Shown: in pieces, positions 55,812 through 64,000 of the stretch
Position numbering within the stretch: the stretch's first letter is position 1
How the letters are laid out: every line of letters starts with the position of its first letter
Assembly: GCF_028649395.1 (NCBI RefSeq)
Contig: NZ_JAQSUW010000009.1
Coordinates: forward strand, 141,989-205,988
Source: Pseudomonas sp. Gutcm_11s
Lineage (GTDB): Bacteria > Pseudomonadota > Gammaproteobacteria > Pseudomonadales > Pseudomonadaceae
Direction: 5' to 3'
Length of the DNA: 64,000 nt
The notes under the pieces: generated by a model
Told to the model about the DNA's origin: nothing
Databases searched by the model: none
The model's input: only the letters and a program-made list of their open reading frames with translations
Program-made: the position numbers and the translations under genes

Positions 55812-56423
55812 ATGGAAAGCAAATCATCAGCCCACTACCAGCGTCTCTTTCGTCAGCGTCTGCGCGAGCAGGGCTTGATCAAGAAAGAGGTGTGGATACT
55901 GCCCGAGCATGCGCAAGCGCTCGCGGCATTCGAGCGGAAACTGCGCCAACCCTTGTCGGGGTCGGCCTCTATGGAGAAGGAGGGAGGTGCCATGCCTCAG
56001 GTTTGGACTGCACAAGGTTTGTTCGATGCGCTGTCCGCAACGGAGCTGTTTAAGGAAGGCCGTGCGGCCATCGAGCTGATTCAGGGCGCCGACGCCAGCC
56101 TGCACGTGACCATGCACGAATACGGCGATCTGCCGCTGTTCGTTGCCGTGTTCGGCGAGCAGATCATCGTCGAGGCGCTGCTCTGGCCGGCTGCCGACGT
56201 AAGCGATGGCGTGGCCTTCAACGAAGAAGTATTGCGCAGCCGCAAGCTCTTCCCGCTGTCGTCCATCGGCCTGGAAACCCTGCCGGACGGGCAGGCCTGC
56301 TACACCATGTTCGGCGCGCTGAGTGCATCCTCGGTGCTCTCCAACGTGGTGCAGGAAATCGAGATGCTGGCGGACAACGTGATCAAGGCCACCGAAGCCT
56401 ATGAAGGCTTCCTCAAAGCCTAA
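55812..56423 (+). CDS. DUF2170 (YjfI-like) protein, first gene of envelope-stress operon
   Basis: From ATG 55812 the product is 203 residues; a GTG at 55794 is an alternative and neither has a strong ribosome binding site. Residues 1-55 form a basic helical lead ('YQRLFRQRLREQGLIKKEVW'), and the rest matches DUF2170 ('LPLFVAVFGEQIIVEALLWP', 'ASSVLSNVVQEIEMLADNVI'). In E. coli the related yjfI stands beside the PspA homologue yjfJ. It is soluble and may regulate or chaperone PspA. Stop is 10 bases before the PspA gene. Confidence 0.82.
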   Translation: MESKSSAHYQRLFRQRLREQGLIKKEVWILPEHAQALAAFERKLRQPLSGSASMEKEGGAMPQVWTAQGLFDALSATELFKEGRAAIELIQGADASLHVTMHEYGDLPLFVAVFGEQIIVEALLWPAADVSDGVAFNEEVLRSRKLFPLSSIGLETLPDGQACYTMFGALSASSVLSNVVQEIEMLADNVIKATEAYEGFLKA

Positions 56424-56433
56424 GGAGATTGCC

Positions 56434-57129
56434 ATGAACGTGTGGAGCAAACTGCTGACCGCCCTGCGCGGCGGCGCCAACGAAGTGGGTGAGGCCATGG
56501 TGGACAGCCAGGCCCTGCGCATCCTCGACCAGGAAATCCGCGACGCCGACCTGGAGCTGCGCAAGTCCAAGGAAGCGCTGGCCGAGATCATGGCCAAGCA
56601 GAAGCTGGCCGCCGATCGCGCCGAGAAGAGCGCGGCCAAGGTCGCCGAGTACGAGCAGTACGCGTTGAAGGCCCTGGAGGCCGGCAACGAGTCGCTGGCC
56701 CAGGAAGTGGCGGTGAAGATCGCCAACCTGGAAGTCGAGCTGAGCAGCGAGCGCGAGCAGGCCGAGAGCTATGCCGCCAGCGTCGCTCAGCTGCGCAAGG
56801 CGGTGGCCCAGGCCGAGGCCAATATCAAACGCCTCAAGCAACAGGTGGATACCGTCAAGGCCACCGAGAGCGTGCAGAAGGCGCAGATGACCGTGGCTCA
56901 GCGCTACGGTGGCTCCCAGGCCAAATTGCACACCGCGGTTGAATCGCTGGAGCGGATCAAGCAGCAGCAGGCCGAGCGGGCGGCGAAGATGGAGGCAACG
57001 GCCGAGCTGGCCGAGGCGGCCAACGTCGACGATTCGCTGGAAGCCAAGCTGCGTGCGGCGGGCATCAAGGCCGACAACGCCAGTGCCGAAAGCGTGCTGG
57101 CGCGCCTGAAGGACAAGGCCAAGTCCTAA
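56434..57129 (+). CDS. PspA/IM30 family protein (ESCRT-III-like)
   Basis: AAGGAG lies 6 bases before ATG 56434. The 231-residue protein is almost wholly helical coiled coil from residue 20 to 190 ('MVDSQALRILDQEIRDADLE' opens the family domain; 'AVAQAEANIKRLKQQVDTVK' follows). PspA/IM30 proteins polymerise on membranes, are related to ESCRT-III, and keep damaged membranes sealed. No pspF or pspBC is adjacent; the partners here are DUF2170 and the YqiJ/flotillin genes. Confidence 0.9.
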   Translation: MNVWSKLLTALRGGANEVGEAMVDSQALRILDQEIRDADLELRKSKEALAEIMAKQKLAADRAEKSAAKVAEYEQYALKALEAGNESLAQEVAVKIANLEVELSSEREQAESYAASVAQLRKAVAQAEANIKRLKQQVDTVKATESVQKAQMTVAQRYGGSQAKLHTAVESLERIKQQQAERAAKMEATAELAEAANVDDSLEAKLRAAGIKADNASAESVLARLKDKAKS

Positions 57130-57185
57130 CCGTTGTGCATTGCGGCGGAGCTCGCTCTGCCGCCTGATTCAGGGATAGGAACTCG

Positions 57186-57824
57186 ATGGAAAATTTCCTG
57201 CACAGCACTTTTGCGTTTCCCACCGTCATCTTCAGCTTCCTGCTGTGCCTGGCGGTGCTCTACTGGTGCGTCGCCGCGCTGGGCATTCTCGAGGTCGACG
57301 TGCTCGATATCGAGGCCGACTCCACACTGGAGTCGGTGCAGCCCGAGGGGCTCGCCGGCCTGCTGCTCAAGCTGGGCCTCAACGGCGTGCCGGTAACGCT
57401 GGTGCTGACCCTGCTGTTCTTCTTCGCCTGGATCGCCAGCTACTTCGTCGAGCTGTTGCTGCTGCGCCACCTGCCGCTGGGCATCCTGCGCTATCCGCTG
57501 GGTTTGGTGCTGGTGTTCGGTGCGCTGCTGCTGGCCGTGCCGGTAACGGCAGCCTTGTGCCGCCCGCTGCGCCCGCTGTTTCGCAAGCTGGAAGCCACCA
57601 GCAGCAAGTCGGTGCTGGGGCAGACTGCCGTGGTGCGCAGTGGCCGGGTGACCCTGAGCCATGGCGAAGCGGTACTGGAAGACGGTGGCGCGGGCCTGAT
57701 CCTGCGCGTGCGTGCCGACGAGGTGCGTGGTTTCAAACGTGGCGACCGTGTCGTGTTGCTGGAGTACCTGGAGGGCGAGCACGCCTACCGGGTCATTACC
57801 GAGGACGAATTCAACGGCCGTTGA
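57186..57824 (+). CDS. YqiJ-like membrane protein with C-terminal OB-like domain
   Basis: A 212-residue protein: three predicted helices (about 11-34, 67-93 and 99-124) and a cytoplasmic OB/NfeD-like domain from residue 140 ('LGQTAVVRSGRVTLSHGEAV', 'FKRGDRVVLLEYLEGEHAYR'). NfeD/YqiJ proteins pair with flotillins in bacteria, as here, where the flotillin gene follows after 40 bases. The domain presumably contacts the flotillin. Confidence 0.85.
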   Translation: MENFLHSTFAFPTVIFSFLLCLAVLYWCVAALGILEVDVLDIEADSTLESVQPEGLAGLLLKLGLNGVPVTLVLTLLFFFAWIASYFVELLLLRHLPLGILRYPLGLVLVFGALLLAVPVTAALCRPLRPLFRKLEATSSKSVLGQTAVVRSGRVTLSHGEAVLEDGGAGLILRVRADEVRGFKRGDRVVLLEYLEGEHAYRVITEDEFNGR

Positions 57825-57864
57825 GCCCGCGAATTCACCCCAGAATCAAAGGAGATTGATTGCA

Positions 57865-59916
57865 ATGAGCCTCGAATTGGTGATGCCCTTCCTGATCGGC
57901 GTCGGTGTCGTATTCCTGCTGATCTTCGGCTTCTTCGTGCTGTTCAAGGCCTTCTATATCAAGGTCCCGCAGGGCACGGCGCTGATCGTCAACGACATGT
58001 CCTCCACGCCCAAGGTGCACTTCACCGGTGCCCTGGTGTACCCGGTGATTTACCTCAAGGAGTTCATGCGCATTTCGCTGATCACCCTGGAAGTGGATCG
58101 TCGCGGCAAGGACGGCCTGATCTGCAAGGACAACATGCGTGCCGACATCACCGTGGCCTTCTACCTGCGCGTCAACGAGACCCAGGAAGACGTGCTCAAG
58201 GTGGCCAAGGCCATCGGCGTGGATCGCGCCTCCGATCGCGCCGCAGTCAACGAGCTGTTCAACGCCAAGTTCTCCGAGGCGCTGAAGACCGTCGGCAAGC
58301 AGTTCGACTTCGTCCAGCTGTTCGAGAACCGCCAGGACTTCCGCGACCGTATTATCGAGACCATCGGCAACGACCTCAACGGCTATGTGCTGGAAGACGT
58401 CGCCATCGACTACCTGGAGCAGACCGCCAAGAGCTCGCTGGACCCGAGCAACATCCTCGACGCCGCCGGTATCCGCAAGATCACCGAGTTGACCGCTGCG
58501 CAGAACGTCATCACCAACGACCTCGAGCGTAACGAAGAGCTGGCGATCAAGAAGAAGAACGTCGAAACCCGCGAAGCGACCCTGGCCCTGGAACGCCAGC
58601 AGGCCGATGCCGAAGCACGCCAGAAGCGTGAGGTCGAGACCATCCGTGCCCGTGAGGAAGCCGAGACCATCAAGGTCAAGGAAGAGGAGCGTCTCAAGGC
58701 CGAGCAGGCGCGCATCCAGTCGCAGCAGGAAATCGACGTGCGCACCGAGAACCACCAGCGCGAAGTCGAGGTTGCCCAGCAGAATCGCCAGCGTGCCGTG
58801 GTCATCGAGGTGGAGAAAGTCACCCGCGCCAAGGACCTGGAAGTGGTGGCCCGCGAGCGCGAGGTCGAGCTGCAGCGCATCGAGGCCGAGAAGGCCCTGG
58901 AAGAGCAGCGCAAGAACATCGCCAATGTGATTCGCGAGCGCGTCGCGGTCGAGAAGACCGTGGCCCAGGAAGAAGAGCGCATCAAGGAAGTGCGTGAGGT
59001 GTCCGAGGCCGAGCGTGCCAAGCAGGTCATCGTGCTGCAGGCCCAGGCCCAGGCCGAACAGGAGCTGGTACGCCAGGTCAAGCAGGCCGAGGCCGACGAG
59101 ACCCGTTCCAAACACAAGGCCGTGGAAATCAACAACCTGGCCCAGGCCGAGCTGGAAGCGGCGGCCAAGCAGGCCGAGGCCAAGAAGCGCATGGCCGAAG
59201 GTATCGAGGCCGAGCGCGCTGCGCCTGGCCTGGCTGATGCCCGTGTGTTGGAAGTCACTGCCGCGGCCAAGGAGAAGGACGGTCTGGCCGAGGCTCGCGT
59301 GCGTGCCGAGCAGCTGATCGCCGAAGCCAAGGGCGAGCAGGAAAAAGGCCTGGCCGAGGCCCGCGTACTGGAAGCCCAGGCCGCAGCCAAGGAGAAAGAT
59401 GGTCTGGCCGAAGCCAAGGTGCTGGAAGAGAAACTGGGCGCCCAGGCCCGCGGCGAGCAGCAGCTCGGTGCGGCCAAGGCCCAGGCGACCAAGGACCTGG
59501 GTACGTCGGAAGCCGATGTGCTGCTGCAGCGCCTGAACGCCGAAGCGGAAGGTCTGGGCAAGAAGTTCGGTGCCCTCGACGCCCTCAGCGACAGCGCGCG
59601 CCAGCACGAAGAATTCCGCATGCAGCTGGAGAAGAGCTTCGAGGAGGCCATGGCCGCCATCGCCGCCAACAAGGAGATCGCCAAGGATCAGGCCGAGGTG
59701 CTCGCCACCGCGCTGGCCAAGGCGAAGATCGAGATTGTCGGCGGCGAGGGCGACTTCTTCAACTCCTTCGCCAAGTCGCTCTCGGTGGGCAAGGCCATCG
59801 AAGGTGTAGTGGGCAAGAGCCCGGTGGTACAGGACGTGCTGGCACGCCTGCTCAACGGTAAAGCGGCCGAGCGCAAGCCCGACCTGGAAGTCGTGACGCC
59901 GGCCGCCGAGGCCTGA
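57865..59916 (+). CDS. Flotillin (YqiK type), long form
   Basis: With ATG 57865 the protein has 683 residues, longer than I recall for E. coli YqiK (about 550). An N-terminal helix (5-28), a PHB/SPFH domain (about 29-200), then a very long charged coiled coil (200-560). Two 40-residue-spaced copies of KEKDGLAEA (59269 and 59389) mark an internal repeat that may explain the extra length. Flotillins scaffold membrane microdomains. The C-terminal 120 residues resemble the flotillin oligomerisation end. Confidence 0.9.
   Translation: MSLELVMPFLIGVGVVFLLIFGFFVLFKAFYIKVPQGTALIVNDMSSTPKVHFTGALVYPVIYLKEFMRISLITLEVDRRGKDGLICKDNMRADITVAFYLRVNETQEDVLKVAKAIGVDRASDRAAVNELFNAKFSEALKTVGKQFDFVQLFENRQDFRDRIIETIGNDLNGYVLEDVAIDYLEQTAKSSLDPSNILDAAGIRKITELTAAQNVITNDLERNEELAIKKKNVETREATLALERQQADAEARQKREVETIRAREEAETIKVKEEERLKAEQARIQSQQEIDVRTENHQREVEVAQQNRQRAVVIEVEKVTRAKDLEVVAREREVELQRIEAEKALEEQRKNIANVIRERVAVEKTVAQEEERIKEVREVSEAERAKQVIVLQAQAQAEQELVRQVKQAEADETRSKHKAVEINNLAQAELEAAAKQAEAKKRMAEGIEAERAAPGLADARVLEVTAAAKEKDGLAEARVRAEQLIAEAKGEQEKGLAEARVLEAQAAAKEKDGLAEAKVLEEKLGAQARGEQQLGAAKAQATKDLGTSEADVLLQRLNAEAEGLGKKFGALDALSDSARQHEEFRMQLEKSFEEAMAAIAANKEIAKDQAEVLATALAKAKIEIVGGEGDFFNSFAKSLSVGKAIEGVVGKSPVVQDVLARLLNGKAAERKPDLEVVTPAAEA
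59269..59412 (+). repeat. Internal repeat in flotillin coiled coil
   Basis: AAGGAGAA(G/A)GA(C/T)GGTCTGGCC recurs after exactly 120 bases, and the preceding codons (ARVLE..AAA) match as well, giving a 40-residue unit in the predicted stalk. Wobble-position changes between copies show protein-level conservation. Confidence 0.7.
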
Positions 59917-59933
59917 TCCGGTAGCTATCTATA

Positions 59934-59957
59934 CGGGGGCGAGCAGGCTCGCTCCCG
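59934..59957. repeat. REP-like palindrome
   Basis: CGGGGGCGAGC-ag-GCTCGCTCCCG, 11-bp arms with one wobble, in the gap between the flotillin and TerB-like genes. The core GCGAGC..GCTCGC resembles pseudomonad REP elements. It could stabilise the upstream mRNA and lower expression of the downstream genes. Confidence 0.6.
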
Positions 59958-60006
59958 ATATTTCCATGGGCATGAGCCCACCCCATGCAGAACAAGGAGA
60001 GATGTC

Positions 60007-60246
60007 ATGTTGGAACCTCGGGATTATCTGGAAATGTCCTTCCGCTCGATCCAGTGCTTTGCCGATGACGGCCGCCTGGATGTCGAGGAACTGGGGCAGC
60101 TGCTCGCTATCGCCGAACGCGATGGCGCTATCGACGACAACGAAATCCGCGTGCTGAAGAAGATCATCGCGCAGATCAAGCCAGAAGAAATCGACCAGGC
60201 CATGCGCGACAAGCTGGCCGAAGTCGCCAAGAAAATCGGCGCCTGA
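60007..60246 (+). CDS. Small TerB-like helical protein
   Basis: A 79-residue all-helical protein. 'FADDGRLDVEELGQLLAIAE' followed by RDGAIDDNEIRVLKKIIA gives two acidic D-x-(D/N)-G-x-(I/L)-D-x-x-E turns like those that bind metal in TerB of the tellurite-resistance family. AAGGAGA lies 6 bases before the ATG. It lies between the flotillin and the giant ATPase and is probably an adaptor or metal sensor of this system. Confidence 0.75.
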   Translation: MLEPRDYLEMSFRSIQCFADDGRLDVEELGQLLAIAERDGAIDDNEIRVLKKIIAQIKPEEIDQAMRDKLAEVAKKIGA

Positions 60247-60415
60247 GCAGCGCCAAATCCCGAGCACGGCGCATGTCGTGCCAGGGAAGGCGATAGCGAG
60301 CGGCTGATGTTCAGTCGCCCGCTCTTGCCGATTCGCTCAACAGATTTCCGCTTAGCCCGTTAGCTTCACTCTCCGCACCATTGCCCGCAGACAGCGCAGA
60401 TCCAGGAAGGCCACG

Positions 60416-63400
60416 ATGTCGGACGCACCAGCCGCAACCCAAACCCAGGACGTACTGGACAAGGCCGTCGCCGAAGGCGGCGCCTACGAGGTGCTGCACA
60501 AGCGCCTGCTGGACCAGGGGCAACGCCTGCGGCAGATCACCGAGAACCTCAATGGCCAGCGCCTGGAGGAGTTCGGCAGTAGCCAGATGGAAGTGGTCGG
60601 GCGGGTGCGTATCCGCACCGAGAACAACTGCATCGCCCGTGACATCGTCCAGGTCGGCGACTGCCTGCTGTTCGGCTACAACGTGTTCCTCGGCCTGAAG
60701 AAGGAGACCGGCGTCGCCGACGTGTTCTCCCTGTATCGCCTGGTAGGCGAGGGTGATGCCTACGAGGCCGAGCCGGTGCCGCTGGAAGGCACCTTCCTGG
60801 GCGCAGCTGGCTTCGTCAACGACTTCAACGAGCTGTACAGCTACTACAAGAACACCCGTCTGCTGCAGCTGGCCATCCGCGATGGCAAGCTGCTGGCGAG
60901 CTTCCAGATCGGCGATCGGGTCACCGATATTCGTGTGTTCCGCTGGTCGATCTCCCTCGACGGCAAGGACGTGCGCTACATCGACAACCGCGGCGAGCGC
61001 GATATTGCGCTGCCGGCACCGTTCGATTTCGAGTGGATCAAGGCCACTCGCGAGATGGTGGTGGAAGGCCGCCATCCGCACCTGAATATTCTCGACACCT
61101 TGTTCGTCGAAACCATCGGTGGCGACCTCACCATCAAGGTCGAGAACAACACCGAGGATGGCCTGGGCATCTACCGCGAGGAGGTGCTGGACAAGACCCA
61201 GTCGTTGGACGACGCCCAGGTCGAGTTCGCCCGCCTCGGCAGCCTGGTGCTGCTCAAGGTGCTGCCGTACCGCGAGGAGCAGTGGCGCTACCTGGTGTAC
61301 AACGGCCTCACCGGCAAGGTGGAGCGCATCGACGCCATCGGCCAGGCCTGTGTGCAGCTGCCGGAAGACCACGGGATCATCTTCCCCGGCGGCTACTACC
61401 TGCAGAACGGCGAGTACAAGACCTTCGAGCAATCGATGGCCGGCATGCGCTTCAAGCGCGCCGTGCGCTCGCCCAACGGCGAGGACGTGCAGTACATCTT
61501 CTACCATCCCGAGCAGGGGCGGGCGGTGCTGCTGACCTACAACATGATCAACCGCCAGCTGCAGAACCCGCTGTTCGGCCACGGTTATGCGCGCCTGGAA
61601 GACGGGCGCACGGTGATCTTCGCCGCCGAAGGCGAGGAGCCGACCCGCATCCACCCGATGCAGATCTGGCAGACACCGTTCTGCAGCGATGAATTCGCCG
61701 CCCGCCAGCCAGCGCGCAGCGGCTTCCTCGGCAAGATCGGCAATGCCGAGCTGGTACGCGGCGTCTCCGACCTGTACGACCTGTGCCGCGAGATCGACGC
61801 GCCGGCGGTATCGGTACAGCGCTACAGCCTGCTGTGCCAGAACACCCGCCGTCTGTTCGACGCCTACCACTGGCTGAGCGGTGAGCCGCTGGCCGGCCTG
61901 GCGCCGCTGCTGCGCGAGATCGCCGCCACCTCCGAGCTGGTGCTGGACGAATACGAGAAGGTCGAGAGCATCCGCAAGCAGTCGGCCCAGGCCATGGTCG
62001 ATGCCGAGAGCCGCCATAAGACCCTGCTCGACGGCTTGCTGCCGGACAGCTGGGACCAGGCGCAGAGCTTCGTCGACGGCCTCAACGGCATCACCGCCCA
62101 GCGCGGCCTGCTGCTGACCATCCGCGAATACCGCTACATCGACCTCGTGCGCCTGGACGCCATGGAGGCCGAGCTGCTGGCCGCCCAGGAGCGTACCTCC
62201 GCCGCCACCGCCACCTTCCTCGCTGGCGATGCAGCCCTGCAACCCTTCGTTGTGCGCTTGCAGGGCCTCGACGAACAGGCGCAGAAGGCCGAGACCGTGG
62301 CGCAGCTGGCCGAGCCGCTGGCCGCGTTGCAGACCATGGCGGCCGACCTGGACATGCTGTCCGGCCTGATGGCGTCGCTGAAGATCGACGACGCTACCCA
62401 GCGCACTCGTATCGTCGAGTCCATCTCCGAGATCTATGCCCGCCTCAACCAGGCCAAGGCCCGCGCCGAGCAACGGCGCAAGGGCCTGGGCTCGAGCGAG
62501 ACGGTGGCGCAGTTCGGCGCCCAGTTCAAACTGTTCAGCCAGGGCATCACCAACGCCCTCGGTCAGGCCCAGGATCCGGAGCGCTGCGACGAGCAGCTGG
62601 CGCGCCTGCTGGTGCAGCTGGAGGAACTGGAGAGCCAGTTCGGTGACCAGGAGCAGTTCATCGGCGACATCCTGGCCAAGCGCGAGGAGTTGCTGGAGAC
62701 CTTCGAGGCGCACAAGCAGGCGCTGCTCGACGAGCGCCAGCGCAAGGCGCAGAGCGTGCTGGATGCGGCCAAGCGCATCCTCGACAGCCTGGCCCGGCGC
62801 ACTGCCAAGTTCACCCAGGCCGAGGAGCTCAACGCCTTCTTCGCCGCCGACCCGCTGATTCTCAAGCTGCGCGAAATGACTGGTCGTTTGCGCGAGCTGA
62901 AGGACAGCGTCAAGGCCGACGACATCGAGGCGCGCCTCAAGGGCGCCCGCGACCAGGCCGTGCGCGCGCTGCGTGACAAGAGCGAGCTGTTCGAGGAAGG
63001 CGGCAACGTCATCAAGCTCGGCCCGCGCCACCGCTTCAGCGTCAACACCCAGGAGCTGGACCTGACCCTGCTGCCGCGCGGCGACCAGCTGTATCTGCAC
63101 CTGACCGGCACCGACTTCCTCGAGCCATTGGCCAATGCCGAGCTGGAGGCGCTCAAGCCGTTCTGGCAGGTGGCGCTGGAGTCTGAATCCGAACACCTGT
63201 ACCGCGCCGAATACCTGGCCGGCGAGGTGCTGACTGCCGCCGACGAGGGCCGCGAAGGCCTCGATCTGGAGCGCCTGAAATCCCTGCTGGCGCAACCGGG
63301 CGAGCTGGCCCGGCTGATCCGCGATTTCGCCGCGCCGCGTTACAAGGAAGGCTACGAGAAGGGCATCCACGACCACGACGCCGCCGCCATCCTCATCCAG

Positions 63401-64000
63401 CTGCTGCCGTTGCGCGACAGTGCCGGGCTGCTGCGCTACGGAGCCGAGGCGCGCGCCCTGGCCTGTCTGTTCTGGGATCTGCAGTGCGATACCGACAGCG
63501 CCACCCAGTGGCCGGAGCGGGCGCGCACCAGCCGCCACATCCAGCAGCTGTTCGGCCGCCGCGAAGGCCTGCAACAGTTGCAGGGCGAGATCGCCGAGGC
63601 GCTGCAGGCTTTCCTCGCCGAGCAGCCCCTGGGCCTGGCCGCCGCTGTAGTGGAGGAGGCCGCCGAGTACCTGGTGCAGGAACTGGCCGCCGAGCGCATC
63701 GAGTTCGTTTTCAGCAAGTACGCAAAGCAGTTGCAGGAAGGTCTCAAGCTGCGTCTGCAGGGCGCGCGCATGTGGGACGACTACCAGCAGGCCCTGGCGC
63801 GCCTGCAAGGTCGCCCGGCGGCACAATGGACATTGGCCGACAACTGGCTGCGCGGCCTCTGCGCCCAGGGCGAGTTCGCCCCGCTGGCCGGCTATGTCGC
63901 CGAGGCGGTGGCACTGTCGCTGCTGGGCGAAGGCTTCCCCGGCCGCGTCACCGAAGTGGACCTGCGCTTCACCGTCGCCAATCTGATGGGCGAGCATTCG
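60416..64000 (+). CDS. Giant 'DNA repair ATPase' (DUF3686-type), N-terminal part
   Basis: ATG 60416 follows AGGAAGG by 5 bases; the frame is open to the window end (1195 residues), so the C-terminus is missing. Residues about 30-470 match the beta-rich DUF3686 region found in proteins annotated as ATPases involved in DNA repair ('VVGRVRIRTENNCIARDIVQ', 'IIFPGGYYLQNGEYKTFEQS'); residues 490-860 are coiled coil. The AAA module of this family is C-terminal and should lie beyond 64000. A DNA repair role is only an old annotation; context suggests membrane surveillance. A minus-strand frame of 1228 codons over it is a shadow. Confidence 0.82.
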   Translation, partial: MSDAPAATQTQDVLDKAVAEGGAYEVLHKRLLDQGQRLRQITENLNGQRLEEFGSSQMEVVGRVRIRTENNCIARDIVQVGDCLLFGYNVFLGLKKETGVADVFSLYRLVGEGDAYEAEPVPLEGTFLGAAGFVNDFNELYSYYKNTRLLQLAIRDGKLLASFQIGDRVTDIRVFRWSISLDGKDVRYIDNRGERDIALPAPFDFEWIKATREMVVEGRHPHLNILDTLFVETIGGDLTIKVENNTEDGLGIYREEVLDKTQSLDDAQVEFARLGSLVLLKVLPYREEQWRYLVYNGLTGKVERIDAIGQACVQLPEDHGIIFPGGYYLQNGEYKTFEQSMAGMRFKRAVRSPNGEDVQYIFYHPEQGRAVLLTYNMINRQLQNPLFGHGYARLEDGRTVIFAAEGEEPTRIHPMQIWQTPFCSDEFAARQPARSGFLGKIGNAELVRGVSDLYDLCREIDAPAVSVQRYSLLCQNTRRLFDAYHWLSGEPLAGLAPLLREIAATSELVLDEYEKVESIRKQSAQAMVDAESRHKTLLDGLLPDSWDQAQSFVDGLNGITAQRGLLLTIREYRYIDLVRLDAMEAELLAAQERTSAATATFLAGDAALQPFVVRLQGLDEQAQKAETVAQLAEPLAALQTMAADLDMLSGLMASLKIDDATQRTRIVESISEIYARLNQAKARAEQRRKGLGSSETVAQFGAQFKLFSQGITNALGQAQDPERCDEQLARLLVQLEELESQFGDQEQFIGDILAKREELLETFEAHKQALLDERQRKAQSVLDAAKRILDSLARRTAKFTQAEELNAFFAADPLILKLREMTGRLRELKDSVKADDIEARLKGARDQAVRALRDKSELFEEGGNVIKLGPRHRFSVNTQELDLTLLPRGDQLYLHLTGTDFLEPLANAELEALKPFWQVALESESEHLYRAEYLAGEVLTAADEGREGLDLERLKSLLAQPGELARLIRDFAAPRYKEGYEKGIHDHDAAAILIQLLPLRDSAGLLRYGAEARALACLFWDLQCDTDSATQWPERARTSRHIQQLFGRREGLQQLQGEIAEALQAFLAEQPLGLAAAVVEEAAEYLVQELAAERIEFVFSKYAKQLQEGLKLRLQGARMWDDYQQALARLQGRPAAQWTLADNWLRGLCAQGEFAPLAGYVAEAVALSLLGEGFPGRVTEVDLRFTVANLMGEHS

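Noticed and set aside
59230..59480. Tandem-looking DNA repeats considered as CRISPR or VNTR
   Set aside because: The similarity follows codons in the flotillin coiled coil, with wobble changes; it is a protein repeat.
57835..59607. Minus-strand 590-codon frame opposite the flotillin gene
   Set aside because: Low-complexity Leu/Gly/His translation mirrors the coiled-coil codons; no start signals or domain.
60311..63997. Minus-strand open frame of 1228 codons opposite the giant ATPase
   Set aside because: Protein is Leu/Gln/Ala-rich noise without domains; the plus-strand frame has a ribosome binding site, recognisable domains and continues from the operon. High GC third positions create such antisense frames.

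Overview
The window is high-GC gammaproteobacterial chromosome. I infer the genus Pseudomonas from gene order: bifA-sodB-argO-argP, PIN/PhoH followed by moaCDE, bauR/bauABC, dauBAR, and a PA2779/PA2778-type pair all occur in arrangements known from Pseudomonas. The species cannot be fixed from sequence alone. I saw no rRNA, tRNA, CRISPR array or transposase. Genes run off both ends: a PAS/GAF sensor at the left and a giant ATPase at the right.

Layout. 1-6.3 kb: sensor protein, quinone-oxidoreductase-like enzyme with a divergent LysR regulator, a PepSY/cytochrome b561 pair and a TetR regulator. 6.3-12 kb: beta-alanine catabolism (bauR, bauA, bauB, bauC) and a gamma-glutamyl-GABA hydrolase-like enzyme, which together form the end of polyamine breakdown. 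12-14.5 kb: an AT-rich insert with a two-gene unit (DUF4365 nuclease-like protein plus an unknown partner), followed by two ~204-bp repeats in inverted orientation. 14.5-21.3 kb: exported and lipoprotein genes, GNAT, YihY/BrkB, YjdM and two solitary solute-binding proteins. 21.3-27.4 kb: c-di-GMP phosphodiesterase bifA (TTG start), sodB, an EamA exporter, argO, an ACT protein and argP. 27.4-34.8 kb: chemoreceptor, epimerase, leucine dehydrogenase, EamA exporter, AraC regulator, sterol-desaturase-like enzyme, and yebG with a LexA box. 34.9-44.6 kb: psiE, a DUF3649/PepSY-TM/DUF3325 iron-related operon, a third EamA exporter, a 2H-phosphoesterase/AAA-ATPase pair, a small exported protein with a C39-like peptidase, SDR, yaaA and cytochrome b561. 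45.1-47.8 kb: PIN-PhoH and moaCDE. 48.3-55.5 kb: a D-arginine/basic amino acid locus (two binding proteins, an APC antiporter, dauBAR) and a class III CoA-transferase.

The most interesting region is 55.8-64 kb. Six co-directional genes encode a DUF2170 (YjfI-like) protein, a PspA/IM30 protein, a membrane protein with a C-terminal OB-like domain (YqiJ type), a long flotillin (YqiK type), a TerB-like helical protein and a very large protein resembling the DUF3686 'DNA repair ATPase' family, of which only the first 1195 residues lie in the window. This looks like a membrane-surveillance or remodelling machine joining an ESCRT-III-like protein, a flotillin scaffold and a large ATPase. Two exact 11-bp direct repeats 22 bp apart sit immediately before its first gene.

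Most metabolic genes connect through arginine and polyamines. Arginine export (ArgO/ArgP), D-arginine catabolism (Dau), a putrescine/ornithine-type antiporter, gamma-glutamyl-GABA hydrolysis and beta-alanine breakdown all lie within about 50 kb. Family names come from reading the proteins by eye; no database search was run.
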